Assembly (NCBI RefSeq): GCF_001427905.1
Contig: NZ_LMEF01000008.1
Coordinates: 455 to 64,454, forward strand
From: Flavobacterium sp. Root420
GTDB lineage: Bacteria > Bacteroidota > Bacteroidia > Flavobacteriales > Flavobacteriaceae
Length of the DNA: 64,000 bases
Reading direction: 5' to 3'
The translations under genes were made by a program, and so were the position numbers. This document shows, one piece after another, positions 27,534-36,084 of this stretch (within the stretch, counting starts at the first letter, position 1; each line of letters begins with the position of its first letter). The notes beneath the pieces are model-generated. The model made no database searches, had not been told where the DNA came from, and worked only from the letters and a program-made list of their open reading frames with translations.

Positions 27534-28478
27534 TTAATTAATACTATTAAGCATTTCAGCGATTTCATCTAATCTTGGCGTTAAGATGATTTCGATTCTG
27601 CGGTTTTTTGCTTTTCCTTCCGGAGTTGCGTTGCTTGCCAATGGAGAAAATTCGCTTCGACCGGCTGCTGTTAGTTTTTGTTTGTTGATTTTAGTGTTTT
27701 CACTTAAAATATTTACAATGGCAGTTGCTCTTTTAGTTGATAAATCCCAGTTGTTTGCAATAGGTCCTGAACCTGCATATGGATCGTCATCTGTGTGTCC
27801 TTCAATGAGAACTGAAAGATCCGGATTATCTCCTAATACTTTTCCTAACTCCACAACCGCTTTTCTACCTTCAACACCAACAGCCCAGCTTCCTGAATTG
27901 AAAAGCAATTTGTTTTCCATAGAAACATATACTTTTCCGTTTTTTTGTTCAACTGTCAAACCTTTACCTTCAAAACCATTTAAGGCTTTAGATAACGTTT
28001 CTTTTAGTTTTTTCATTGCCGCTTCTTTTGCAGCGATCATCGCTTCAAGTTCGTTTAAGCGACTTGCCGTTTTATCTAAACGCGCTTGCTCTTCGGCTAA
28101 TTTTTTAGATTTTGCCTCTAATTGCGCTAACAATTCACGGTTTTTGGCCATATTACTTTCTAATGCATCATTGCTGTTTTTCTCTAATGCATTATAAGAA
28201 TCCTGTAATACTTTGTATTTTTTTTGCTCGGCAGCAAGATCTGCTTTTTGCTTAGCAAGATCGTCTTTTGTGCTGGCTAAATCTTTGGTTAGTTTATCAC
28301 GATCTAATTCCAGCTGATTTTTTGATTTTTGCAGTTCAGCATTTTCATCAGCGATGGAACGATTTTCTTTTTTAAGATCTGAATATTTGGTTTCAAGATC
28401 GTTGTAGATTTTCTTGGATACACATGAAGTCATAGACAACGCCACAACTAGTAATCCGATAGAGGCCTTTTTAATCAT
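27534..28478 (-). CDS. OmpA-family lipoprotein with coiled coil
   Basis: The protein has 314 residues. The lipobox is ALSMTSC with Cys19. Residues ~25-165 form a long Lys/Glu/Leu heptad coiled coil (ELQKSKNQLELDRDKLTKDL and following). The C-terminal OmpA domain, about residues 185-300, carries LIEGHTDDDPYAG, NWDLSTKRATAIVN and the peptidoglycan-contacting KNRRIEIILTP. It should tether the outer membrane to peptidoglycan across a spacer. The layout resembles YiaD/MotB-like and Pal-like proteins. Confidence 0.92.
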   Translation of the reverse strand: MIKKASIGLLVVALSMTSCVSKKIYNDLETKYSDLKKENRSIADENAELQKSKNQLELDRDKLTKDLASTKDDLAKQKADLAAEQKKYKVLQDSYNALEKNSNDALESNMAKNRELLAQLEAKSKKLAEEQARLDKTASRLNELEAMIAAKEAAMKKLKETLSKALNGFEGKGLTVEQKNGKVYVSMENKLLFNSGSWAVGVEGRKAVVELGKVLGDNPDLSVLIEGHTDDDPYAGSGPIANNWDLSTKRATAIVNILSENTKINKQKLTAAGRSEFSPLASNATPEGKAKNRRIEIILTPRLDEIAEMLNSIN

Positions 28479-28530
28479 TTTACTTTTGGTTTTATTTGGA
28501 GGGTATTAATAATTCAAAATTTCTTGTTTA

Positions 28531-28625
28531 ACGGAGACCCTAGCCCTGATGGGAGGGAAAATCCTTTTGTGTCCGCTGCGGCGGACACAAAAGATTTGGA
28601 AGGACAGCAGGAAATAGCTTCTTGA
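28531..28625. other. Structured dispersed element candidate (Flavo-1-like?)
   Basis: The segment runs from ggagaccctagccctgat through a strong hairpin to cagcaggaaatagcttcttg. The hairpin arms are 28564-28576 (cttttgtgtccgc) and 28581-28593, with a 4-nt tgcg loop. It is clearly richer in GC than its surroundings. From memory, similar tagcccYgat...ggaaatagct segments are common between flavobacterial genes. The link to the Rfam Flavo-1 RNA is only a guess. The rest of the 28479-28715 gap shows ttccaaa words and no gene. Confidence 0.45.
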
Positions 28626-28715
28626 AATTCCAATAAAAAAAATTCCAAATTCCAAAACTGTTCGATTATATCCGTTCTACGTTCGCTTTTCTCTCAACAA
28701 GAACAATACCAAACT

Positions 28716-29477
28716 TTATTCAATTTCGACTAAAACCGGGCAATGATCAGAATGTATAGCATCCGGAAGAATAACAGCACGTTTTAATCGGTGCTCCATG
28801 GAATCGCTTACCAAATTATAATCGATACGCCAGCCTTTGTTATTTCCGCGGGCTCCTGCACGATAACTCCACCACGAATAATGATGCGGGTCTTTGTTGA
28901 AATGACGGAAACTATCGATAAATCCGGATTTCATAAAACCGTCAAGCCAGGCACGTTCTGCGGGTAAAAACCCAGAAACCGTTTTATTACGCACCGGATC
29001 ATGAATATCGATCGCTTCGTGGCAAATGTTGTAATCGCCACAAATAATCAGATTCGGAATAGTTACTTTTAATTCGTTGATATAGTTTTGAAAGTCATCC
29101 ATAAACATAAATTTATGATCTAATCTTTCAATATTTGTTCCTGACGGAAGGTATAAACTCATGACAGAACAATCATCAAAATCGGCACGAAGGTTACGAC
29201 CTTCAAAGTCCATATGATGAATTCCGGTTCCGAAAACGACATTGTTAGGTTTTATTTTAGAAAGGATAGCCACACCACTATACCCTTTTTTTGTTGCGGG
29301 ATAATAATATTGAAAAGGATAGCCTGCGGCCGTGATATCATCAACGGGAATTTGTTCCTGGGTCGCTTTTATTTCCTGAAGGCAAATAACATCAGGATTT
29401 GCCTGTTGTAACCATTCGATAAATCCTTTAGAAATTGCGGCTCTGATTCCGTTTACATTATAAGAAATAATTTTCAT
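28716..29477 (-). CDS. xth: Exodeoxyribonuclease III
   Basis: The protein has 253 residues, the ExoA/XthA size. It is an AP endonuclease and 3'-5' exonuclease of base excision repair. The motifs are KIISYNVNGIRAA, CLQEIKATQEQ (metal-binding Glu), the LIICGDYNICHEAIDIHDP block with the catalytic Asp and Asn, WRIDYNLVSDS and the catalytic histidine in AIHSDHCPV. It is divergent from the acyltransferase gene. Confidence 0.96.
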   Translation of the reverse strand: MKIISYNVNGIRAAISKGFIEWLQQANPDVICLQEIKATQEQIPVDDITAAGYPFQYYYPATKKGYSGVAILSKIKPNNVVFGTGIHHMDFEGRNLRADFDDCSVMSLYLPSGTNIERLDHKFMFMDDFQNYINELKVTIPNLIICGDYNICHEAIDIHDPVRNKTVSGFLPAERAWLDGFMKSGFIDSFRHFNKDPHHYSWWSYRAGARGNNKGWRIDYNLVSDSMEHRLKRAVILPDAIHSDHCPVLVEIE

Positions 29478-29498
29478 TACAGTTTATTTTTAGGAATT

Positions 29499-29506
29499 CA
29501 AATGTA
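29499..29506 (-). promoter_or_regulatory. -7 box of xth
   Basis: Minus-strand TACATTTG matches TAnnTTTG and lies 21 bp before the ATG at 29477. No TTG at standard spacing is seen. Confidence 0.4.
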
Positions 29507-29558
29507 ATAAAAAAGTGGAAAGTTTGTGTTGGAATCAACGAAAAGTAGAGTTTTTTGT

Positions 29559-29566
29559 TATCTTTG
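29559..29566 (+). promoter_or_regulatory. -7 box of the OlsF-like gene
   Basis: TATCTTTG matches TAnnTTTG and predicts a start near 29571, with a leader of about 25 nt. TTG triplets upstream are 27 bp or more away, longer than usual. Confidence 0.45.
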
Positions 29567-29596
29567 TTCGCTGCTCTAATAAATTAAAAATAGTAC

Positions 29597-31399
29597 ATGG
29601 GTTTAGTTACCGCGAAAGAAGTTGCAAAGGCAATAAATGTTGATAAGTACGGAGTTTTCGGTACTTTTTCAGGCTGGATTCTTATGAAGGTTCTTAAGAT
29701 CTCTACCCTTAATAAAATTTACGATCACAATAAACATTTAGAGGATCTTGCGTTTTTAAACGGAATTTTGGATGAGATGGAAATCAAATTTGAAATTCCT
29801 GAAGAAGATTTAAAACGTTTACCAAAAGATGGTGCTTATATTACCATCTCAAATCATCCGCTTGGAGGGATTGACGGTATTTTGTTGTTGAAATTAATGT
29901 TGGAAAGAGAACCAAATTTCAAAATCATCGCCAACTTTTTATTACACCGAATTGTTCCGCTTAAAAAATACATCATGCCGGTTAATCCTTTTGAAAACCA
30001 TAAGGATGCCAAATCAAGCGTGGTGGGAATTAAGGAAACTTTGCGCCACTTAAGTGATGGAAAACCTTTGGGAATTTTCCCTGCCGGGGAAGTTTCGACT
30101 TATAAAGACGGGAAATTAGTTGTTGATAAACCTTGGGAAGAGGGTGCTTTGAAGTTAATCAGAAAAGCAAAAGTTCCGGTTGTACCGATTTATTTCCACG
30201 CTAAAAACAGCAAATTATTCTATTGGCTTTCTAAAATTGATGATACTTTGCGTACTGCAAAACTGCCTTCTGAATTGTTAACCCAAAAAGATCGTGTCAT
30301 TAAAGTTCGTATTGGTAAACCGATCTCCGTAAACGAACAAAACGAAATTGAATCATTTGAAGAGTATTCAGAATTCTTAAGAAAGAAAACGTATATGCTT
30401 GCCAATCCATTTGAAAAGGACAGCAAACTGATTGATACTGCAAGTTTAAAAATACCAAAAGCGCCTAAAAAAATCGTAACTCCTGCCAGCGAATCAAAAA
30501 TGATTGCTGAAGTTGATGCTTTAAGAAATAGTGATTGCCGTTTGCTGCAAAGTAAAAACTACGAAGTATTTTTTGCAACAGCAAAATCTATTCCGAATGT
30601 ATTGCATGAAATTGGCCGTTTACGTGAAATTACTTTCCGTGAAGTGGGCGAAGGAACCAATGAATCTATCGACATCGATAAATTTGACCAATATTACCAC
30701 CATATGTTTTTATGGGATGATGAAACCAAGAAAATTGCTGGTGCTTACCGCATGGGATTGGGTTCTGAAATTTATCCGAAATACGGAATTGAAGGTTTTT
30801 ATCTTAATGATCTTTTTAGATTCGAACCAGAATTGCATGATATGATGCACAAATCGATCGAAATGGGTCGTGCGTTTATCGTAAAAGAATATCAGCAAAA
30901 ACCAATGCCTTTATTCTTATTATGGAAAGGAATTATCCATACTACTTTGCGTTATCCTGAACACAAATATTTGTTAGGTGGTGTAAGTATTAGTAATCAA
31001 TTTTCAGATTTCTCTAAGTCATTAATGATTGAGTTTATGAAATCGAATTATTACGATCCTTATATTGCACAATATATTCATCCGAAGAAAGCTTATAAAG
31101 TAAAACTGAAAGATGCCGATAAAGATTTTATTTTTGATGAAGCGGAATCAGATTTAAATAAATTTGATAAAATCATTGACGAATTAGAACCAGGTAATTT
31201 ACGTTTGCCTGTTTTAATTAAGAAATACATCAAGCAAAATGCGCGTGTTGTAGCTTTTAATGTCGATCCTTTATTTAACAATGCTATTGACGGTTTAATG
31301 TATATCAGGATCGCCGATATTCCGGAGAGCACTATGAAACCTGTTATTGAAGAATTTCAAATAGAATTAGAACGAAAATTATCTGAGAAAGAAGATTAA
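29597..31399 (+). CDS. olsF: Bifunctional acyltransferase for aminolipid synthesis (OlsF-like)
   Basis: The protein has 600 residues with two acyltransferase halves. The N-terminal half (to about residue 280) is PlsC-like: ISNHPLGGIDG (His87, Asp93), GIFPAGEVSTYKDG and VPVVPIYFHA. The C-terminal half (~310-590) is a GNAT-type N-acyltransferase related to OlsB: GRLREITFREVGEGTN, AGAYRMGLGSEI, then YLLGGVSISNQFS. This order and length match OlsF, which makes ornithine lipids in Serratia and has a homologue in F. johnsoniae. The amino acid acylated here (ornithine, glycine or other) is not known. The His-Asp spacing is x5 rather than the usual x4. Confidence 0.86.
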   Translation: MGLVTAKEVAKAINVDKYGVFGTFSGWILMKVLKISTLNKIYDHNKHLEDLAFLNGILDEMEIKFEIPEEDLKRLPKDGAYITISNHPLGGIDGILLLKLMLEREPNFKIIANFLLHRIVPLKKYIMPVNPFENHKDAKSSVVGIKETLRHLSDGKPLGIFPAGEVSTYKDGKLVVDKPWEEGALKLIRKAKVPVVPIYFHAKNSKLFYWLSKIDDTLRTAKLPSELLTQKDRVIKVRIGKPISVNEQNEIESFEEYSEFLRKKTYMLANPFEKDSKLIDTASLKIPKAPKKIVTPASESKMIAEVDALRNSDCRLLQSKNYEVFFATAKSIPNVLHEIGRLREITFREVGEGTNESIDIDKFDQYYHHMFLWDDETKKIAGAYRMGLGSEIYPKYGIEGFYLNDLFRFEPELHDMMHKSIEMGRAFIVKEYQQKPMPLFLLWKGIIHTTLRYPEHKYLLGGVSISNQFSDFSKSLMIEFMKSNYYDPYIAQYIHPKKAYKVKLKDADKDFIFDEAESDLNKFDKIIDELEPGNLRLPVLIKKYIKQNARVVAFNVDPLFNNAIDGLMYIRIADIPESTMKPVIEEFQIELERKLSEKED

Positions 31400-31420
31400 T
31401 TGTGATTCGATATAAAAAGA

Positions 31421-31454
31421 AAATCCCGTTAGTAAAAAATTACTAACGGGATTT
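31421..31454. terminator. Bidirectional terminator
   Basis: The perfect arms aaatcccgttagtaa (31421-31435) and 31440-31454 enclose a 4-nt loop with T-runs on both sides. It lies between the convergent olsF and TM2 genes. Confidence 0.9.
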
Positions 31455-31462
31455 TTTATATT

Positions 31463-31726
31463 CTAAAACCAGGGTTTTCTACCAACCTGATACGTTTGGT
31501 AAAACTCTTCGTCGGTCTTTGTTAGATAAAGAATCCCTTCTATAAGTCCTATTAAACTACCTAGTCCGCATAAAAGATTAAGAAGTATTTGAATTATTCC
31601 TTCTTTGGTGTAACCTAAATAGAATTTATGAATTCCTAAAGCTCCTAGTAAAATTCCAAAAATTCCAGCAACAACTTTTTTATTTTCTGGCTTAGGAGTT
31701 CCAAACTCTGATTGTGTATTTTCCAT
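31463..31726 (-). CDS. TM2 domain-containing membrane protein
   Basis: The protein has 87 residues. After a short polar N-terminus comes the TM2 domain, two helices joined by a short turn: KKVVAGIFGILLGALGIHKFYLG, then the second helix LLCGLGSLIGLIEGILYLT. GIHKFYLGY is the family signature. It is a close paralogue of the next gene upstream (31804-32082), sharing the end TDEEFYQTYQVG. The function of bacterial TM2 proteins is unknown. Confidence 0.9.
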   Translation of the reverse strand: MENTQSEFGTPKPENKKVVAGIFGILLGALGIHKFYLGYTKEGIIQILLNLLCGLGSLIGLIEGILYLTKTDEEFYQTYQVGRKPWF

Positions 31727-31768
31727 AATCTTAATTTAAATTTTAAAATCAATTATCATTAAAAAGAA

Positions 31769-31794
31769 AACCCATCCGCCATTGCAGATGGGAT
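31769..31794 (-). terminator. Terminator after the upstream TM2 gene
   Basis: The stem aacccatc / gatgggatt, with a T-run on the minus strand, lies 10 bp past the stop at 31804. Confidence 0.75.
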
Positions 31795-31803
31795 TTTTTT
31801 GTT

Positions 31804-32082
31804 TTAGAACCAGCCTTTTTTTCCTACTTGATAAGTCTGATAAAATTCTTCGTCTGTTTTCGTCAGGTAAATAATTCCCTCAATGAAGCCTATTAAACTT
31901 CCGATTCCACAAGTAACCAAAGTGATTACTATTTGAATAATCCCTTCTTGTGTATATCCTAAGATGAATTTATGTATTCCAAATCCTCCTAATAAAATAC
32001 CTAGAACTCCGGCAACAACTTTTTTATTCTCTTGTGTTGGAGTTGATGGTGTGTTCCAAGCTTCTGGTTTTGTATTTTCCAT
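31804..32082 (-). CDS. TM2 domain-containing membrane protein (paralogue)
   Basis: The protein has 92 residues and the same two-helix TM2 domain as its neighbour (GILLGGFGIHKFILGYTQEGI), ending in TDEEFYQTYQVGKKGWF. The pair is a tandem duplication with diverged N-termini. The DUF805 gene ends 16 bp upstream, so DUF805 and this gene are probably co-transcribed, with a terminator before the second TM2 gene. Confidence 0.9.
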   Translation of the reverse strand: MENTKPEAWNTPSTPTQENKKVVAGVLGILLGGFGIHKFILGYTQEGIIQIVITLVTCGIGSLIGFIEGIIYLTKTDEEFYQTYQVGKKGWF

Positions 32083-32098
32083 TTTTATTTATTGTAAA

Positions 32099-32524
32099 TT
32101 ATTGTAATTCAACGTTTCCGATTTCATTAATTTCTTCAATTTCATTTTTTGGATCATTTCCATAATAGTTTTCACCTGAATCTCCTTCTGTGAATAACAG
32201 TACCAAAATCCAAATTGGACCAACTAATGGAATCATAGCTACCAAAATAGTCCAGCCACTTTTACCAATATCGTGCATTCTTCGAACTGAAACTGCCAAA
32301 GACGGAACCATTGTTCCTAGTGCATAAAGCATAAGTAAGCCATAAGCTAAACCAAGAGCCAAAGGGCCATTATCTGTAGCCGCGTATATAATAACTCCTA
32401 AAACAACAAACAATAAAAAGATAATTGTACTAGCCAAACGGAAATACCAATATTCACTTCTTCTGGCTCTTCCTCTGAAATTTGCATAGTTTTCGAAAAC
32501 TACTTTTTTGTACCATTCAATCAT
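32099..32524 (-). CDS. DUF805 membrane protein
   Basis: The protein has 141 residues. It starts with the family hallmark YANFRGRARRSEYWYFRL, then has about four hydrophobic segments, the conserved VRRMHDIGKSGW, and a C-terminal GDSGENYYGNDPK. This matches DUF805 (YhaH-like) inner-membrane proteins, whose role is unknown. It leads the unit with the TM2 gene. The 212 bp downstream of the dehydrogenase (32525-32736) hold nothing I can name. Confidence 0.92.
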   Translation of the reverse strand: MIEWYKKVVFENYANFRGRARRSEYWYFRLASTIIFLLFVVLGVIIYAATDNGPLALGLAYGLLMLYALGTMVPSLAVSVRRMHDIGKSGWTILVAMIPLVGPIWILVLLFTEGDSGENYYGNDPKNEIEEINEIGNVELQ

Positions 32525-32736
32525 AATTAATAAAATTAGTTAGTTAAACCCTACTCTTTTTAGGATTTTCGGCCGCTCCTCTCTAAAAATTTTGTTAAAA
32601 ATTTTCCGAACAATATTAGAAAAAAATAATCTTAAAAACTAATTCCGAATGTTACTTTTAAAGAAAAGACTTATTATTAAAAACTAAATTCATTTTACAG
32701 AAAAAATACAACTCCTTAAGTCTTAGCCACATTGGG

Positions 32737-33684
32737 CTATTGAGCATAAACTGCTTTGATTTTATCTACAATAACCTGTGCCAAACGTTCATGACTTTCA
32801 AAAGTCCAGCCTGCAATGTGTGGTGTTAGTAAAACATTTTTAGCTTCTAATAAATATTGAAAAGCTTCCGGCGTATTTTTATCCTGAAAAAGGGTTTCAA
32901 AAGATAATTTCTCATACTCCAAAACATCTAAACCTGCCCCCAGAATCTTTTTAGACTTCATGGCTTCAACCAAATCCGCTGTAACGATATTTTTACCACG
33001 CGAAGTATTAATGATCCAAAATGGCTTTGCAAATGCATTTATAAAAACTGCATTTACCATTTTGTCCGTTTCTGGTGTCCACGGAAGATGTAAACTCAAA
33101 ACATCAGTTCTTTTTTGTAATTCTTCCAAAGAGACTTGCGTGGCATTTTCGTCACCTACATTGTCCAGAATATCGTAAAATAAGACATCAACATCAAAAC
33201 CGCGAAGTTTTTTGGCAAAAGCTTTTCCCATATTTCCATAACCAATAATCCCGACCGTTTTTCCGTCGAGTTCATGACCGCGATTGCTTTCACGATTCCA
33301 ATGGCCGGCTCTTATTTCGGCGTCAGCCTGATTCAGATTATTAAAAAGAGATAAAATTACACCTAACGAATGTTCTGCAACAGCGTTGCGATTACCTTCA
33401 GGGGCAGCAATTAAATGGATTCCTTTTGTCTCGGCATAATCGCAATCGATACTTTCTAAACCCGCGCCAACTCTGGCAATAAACTGTAAATTGGCTCCTT
33501 TATCTAAAAACGTTTTGTCGATTTTAAAACGGCTTCTGATTACGATTCCGTTATAATCCTGAATTTTAGCTTCAATTTCTTCCTTTGAAGATTTAAAATC
33601 GGCGTGGTTCTCAAAACCGGCTTCTTCAAGTTGTTGCCAAAGAATAGGATTGTTGCTGTCAATATGTAGAATTTTTACACTCAT
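32737..33684 (-). CDS. D-isomer 2-hydroxyacid dehydrogenase
   Basis: The protein has 315 residues from MSVKILHIDSNNP. The NAD-binding fold carries GKTVGIIGYGNMGKAFAKKL near residue 140. The catalytic Arg is in WIINTSRGKNIV, the Glu is in GLDVLEYE and the His is in LLTPHIAGWTFES. It resembles SerA-type 3-phosphoglycerate dehydrogenases without an ACT domain, but no serine-pathway neighbour confirms this. The upstream ATG at 33717 lies in the -7 box and is rejected. Confidence 0.9.
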   Translation of the reverse strand: MSVKILHIDSNNPILWQQLEEAGFENHADFKSSKEEIEAKIQDYNGIVIRSRFKIDKTFLDKGANLQFIARVGAGLESIDCDYAETKGIHLIAAPEGNRNAVAEHSLGVILSLFNNLNQADAEIRAGHWNRESNRGHELDGKTVGIIGYGNMGKAFAKKLRGFDVDVLFYDILDNVGDENATQVSLEELQKRTDVLSLHLPWTPETDKMVNAVFINAFAKPFWIINTSRGKNIVTADLVEAMKSKKILGAGLDVLEYEKLSFETLFQDKNTPEAFQYLLEAKNVLLTPHIAGWTFESHERLAQVIVDKIKAVYAQ

Positions 33685-33714
33685 GTCTAAAATTTTTATT
33701 ATGCTAATGAAAAA

Positions 33715-33748
33715 CAAAAATACAGCTTATTTTATTTTAATCTCGCAA
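33715..33748 (-). promoter_or_regulatory. Promoter of the hydroxyacid dehydrogenase gene
   Basis: Minus-strand TTG (33748-33746), 23 bp and TATTTTTG (33722-33715). The TTG is part of a cgcaaag word in the adjacent repeat. The predicted leader is about 25 nt. Confidence 0.5.
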
Positions 33749-33815
33749 AGTCGCAGAGGCGCAAAGAAAAATGACTTAAGAAAAACTAAACTTTGCAGCT
33801 TGGCTACTTTGCGAG
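33742..33815. repeat. Word-repeat hairpin in a divergent promoter region
   Basis: ctcgcaaag (33742-33750) and ctttgcgag (33807-33815) pair perfectly. Between them lie gtcgcagaggcgcaaag and ctttgcagcttggct, further words of the same type. It lies between two divergent genes, so a terminator role cannot explain it. Confidence 0.7.
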
Positions 33816-33881
33816 AATAATTAAAACCAAACTTTAAAAGTCTTAACCTTTGTCGGAATTTTTTATTGCTTATATTTTTTT

Positions 33882-33889
33882 TAACTTTG
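33882..33889 (+). promoter_or_regulatory. -7 box of nhaA
   Basis: TAACTTTG predicts a transcript start near 33894. This is upstream of the ATG at 33952 but downstream of an in-frame ATG at 33850, so it favours the shorter NhaA. Confidence 0.5.
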
Positions 33890-33951
33890 AAAATAACTCC
33901 GCTGAGAATTCTTTCCGATATTCATCTTCAAATCAGCTTAAATTCTCACCA

Positions 33952-35094
33952 ATGAAATTGACTAAAACTTTTAAATCCTTTTTTGCTAACGAAAAATCGG
34001 GAGGGCTGTTATTGCTTTTTGTTACTATTATTTCGCTTTATCTTGCCAATTCCTCTTTTCAGACTGAATATATAGCTTTTTGGGAAAAAGATTTAGGCGG
34101 ACATTCCATCACACACTGGATCAATGACGGATTAATGACAATTTTCTTCTTGTTGATTGGTTTAGAATTGGAACGCGAAATTTACCATGGAGAATTATCG
34201 AGTATTAAAAATGCCTCCTTACCCTTAATGGCAGCTTTAGGCGGAATGTTGGTTCCTGCGGGAATATTTTTAGCCTTGAACTATGGAACTTCAACTCAAA
34301 ATGGAGCCGGAATTCCGATGGCAACAGACATTGCGTTTGCAATTGGAATTTTGTCATTGTTAGGAAACAAGGTTCCGCCTTCACTAAAAGTATTTTTAAC
34401 CGCCTTGGCTGTTATTGACGATTTGGGCGCTATCATTGTAATTGCCATTTTTTATACCACTTCAATTTCTTTCGCCAATCTTGCCATTGCTTTAGGAATT
34501 TGGGCAGTCTTATTTGTTTTCAACCGAATGAAAGTCCACAATCTGATTCCGTATTTAATTGGGGGAATTGCTATGTGGTATTTTATGCTCAATTCTGGTG
34601 TTCACGCTACGATTACGGGCGTAATATTGGCATTTGTAATTCCGTTTGGGGATGGTGGCGAAAAATCAATTTCACATAAACTGGAACACTTTTTACATAA
34701 ACCTGTAGCTTTTGTAATACTGCCATTGTTTGCTGTCGCCAATACTTGCATTGCAATTGGCTCTGACTGGCATCAGGGATTAAATCATTCTAATACTTAC
34801 GGAATTATTCTAGGACTTGTTATTGGTAAACCATTAGGGATTTTGCTTTTCTCTTTTATGGGTGTAAGTGCCGGTTATTGCGTTTTACCAAAAAAATTAA
34901 AATGGACTCATATTTTAGGTGCCGGAATGTTGGGCGGAATTGGTTTTACGATGTCAATCTTCATTACCATTTTGGCCTTCAAAGATCCTGAGACTATTGT
35001 TTTTTCCAAAATTGCCATTTTGATTGCTTCTGTACTTTCCGGAATTTTCGGATTTGTTTATTTGAAGTATGTTTTGTCTAAGAAAACCACTTAA
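33952..35094 (+). CDS. nhaA: Na+/H+ antiporter NhaA
   Basis: The protein has 380 residues from MKLTKTFKSFFANEKSGG, close to the 388 of E. coli NhaA. About twelve membrane segments are visible. The ion-binding aspartates are in AVIDDLGAIIVIAIFYT, the unwound-helix region is IPMATDIAFAIGILSLLG, and GIGFTMSIFI near the end holds the conserved helix. It exchanges Na+ or Li+ for protons. The longer 414-residue reading would add residues encoded by promoter DNA. Confidence 0.95.
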   Translation: MKLTKTFKSFFANEKSGGLLLLFVTIISLYLANSSFQTEYIAFWEKDLGGHSITHWINDGLMTIFFLLIGLELEREIYHGELSSIKNASLPLMAALGGMLVPAGIFLALNYGTSTQNGAGIPMATDIAFAIGILSLLGNKVPPSLKVFLTALAVIDDLGAIIVIAIFYTTSISFANLAIALGIWAVLFVFNRMKVHNLIPYLIGGIAMWYFMLNSGVHATITGVILAFVIPFGDGGEKSISHKLEHFLHKPVAFVILPLFAVANTCIAIGSDWHQGLNHSNTYGIILGLVIGKPLGILLFSFMGVSAGYCVLPKKLKWTHILGAGMLGGIGFTMSIFITILAFKDPETIVFSKIAILIASVLSGIFGFVYLKYVLSKKTT

Positions 35095-35099
35095 CTTCA

Positions 35100-35615
35100 A
35101 TGAAATCAACTTATAAAATCTTTTATACTATTTTCTCTATTATACTAATTTCAGCTTGTACCAATAAAAAAGCAGAAACTGTAGTAGAGAAAAATATTCC
35201 TAAAGTCGAGATGTCTCTTCAAACAAATAAAAACGAAGAATCAATTGAAGGAATTTATAAAACAGCTGAATGTGACATTTCTGTAGAAATAACAAAGACC
35301 AAAGACGGATATCAATACTTCTTAAAAACAAATACTCGTAGAGCAAAAGGCAAGGCTATTTTTTCTAAAAATGAATCGGACGAAAAATATTTGTTTTTGG
35401 AAGGAATAAAATGGGATGAATATGAAGGAGATATCAGCAATCAGGAAAACGATTCAATTACAGAATCAGAACCAAAAGAATTAGAAATACCAGTTGGAAT
35501 TGACGCAAGCTATGTAAAAGACACACTTACAATTCAAAATTATGGCAATTCTACGAATTCTTATACTAAGATTTCAGAATGTGGTTTGAAATATATTCAA
35601 CTTATAAAAAAGTAA
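35100..35615 (+). CDS. Lipoprotein, hypothetical
   Basis: The protein has 171 residues. The signal ends in the lipobox LISAC with Cys20, followed by a Lys/Glu-rich linker. The middle part has a beta-rich pattern (GIYKTAECDISVEITKTKDG, then YQYFLKTNTRRAKGKA) with few aromatic residues. No family is recognised. It starts 5 bp after nhaA and may be co-transcribed with it. Confidence 0.75.
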   Translation: MKSTYKIFYTIFSIILISACTNKKAETVVEKNIPKVEMSLQTNKNEESIEGIYKTAECDISVEITKTKDGYQYFLKTNTRRAKGKAIFSKNESDEKYLFLEGIKWDEYEGDISNQENDSITESEPKELEIPVGIDASYVKDTLTIQNYGNSTNSYTKISECGLKYIQLIKK

Positions 35616-35658
35616 AATTCCAATTTTTTTAAATAACCAAATTCCAATTTTACTTTAA

Positions 35659-36066
35659 ATGAAAAGAATTAATCAAATACTTTTTTCTTCAATAGTAGTG
35701 ATCATTTTGCTTGTTGGGTTGATATTTTATCAAATGAAAACATCTAAACCAGAAAATCCAGGCTGTGCAACACAAGATCGCCCAAAAGATTTCTGCGGAA
35801 CACATAAATTCACAGAAAACGGTGAGAAAGGAAAAGAAATCTTCAATTCAAATTGCGCTGCTTGCCATAAAAAAGACGCAAAATCTACTGGACCGGCACT
35901 TAGAAAAATAGACTCTTTGATTTATATAAAATGGCTAACTAATAAAGAAAATAAAATTGACAGCAACAAAGTTGAATTATATGGAATTGATTATCATAAA
36001 ATGGTATTCTCGAAAACTTTAGACGAAAATCAAATTGCTGGTTTAATAGAATACTGTAATAACTAA
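35659..36066 (+). CDS. Membrane-anchored c-type cytochrome
   Basis: The protein has 135 residues. A single N-terminal helix (~10-26) anchors it in the membrane. One haem-binding motif, CAACH, sits in FNSNCAACHKKDAKSTGPAL, and the downstream HKMVFSKTLDENQIAGLIEY gives a plausible methionine ligand. It should carry electrons in the periplasm. Two further cysteines before the haem site (PGCATQDRPKDFC) are unusual and might form a disulfide. Confidence 0.88.
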   Translation: MKRINQILFSSIVVIILLVGLIFYQMKTSKPENPGCATQDRPKDFCGTHKFTENGEKGKEIFNSNCAACHKKDAKSTGPALRKIDSLIYIKWLTNKENKIDSNKVELYGIDYHKMVFSKTLDENQIAGLIEYCNN

Positions 36067-36084
36067 CTTTAAAACTTACTTATT

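Noticed and set aside
27586..28197. A 203-codon open frame opposite the OmpA-like lipoprotein gene
   Set aside because: It is antisense to a well-supported gene with a coiled coil, whose Lys/Glu codons often leave the other strand open; its translation is Ser/Phe/Leu-rich without motifs.
33850..33951. 34-residue N-terminal extension of NhaA
   Set aside because: A -7 box lies inside it, and standard NhaA begins at the later Met.
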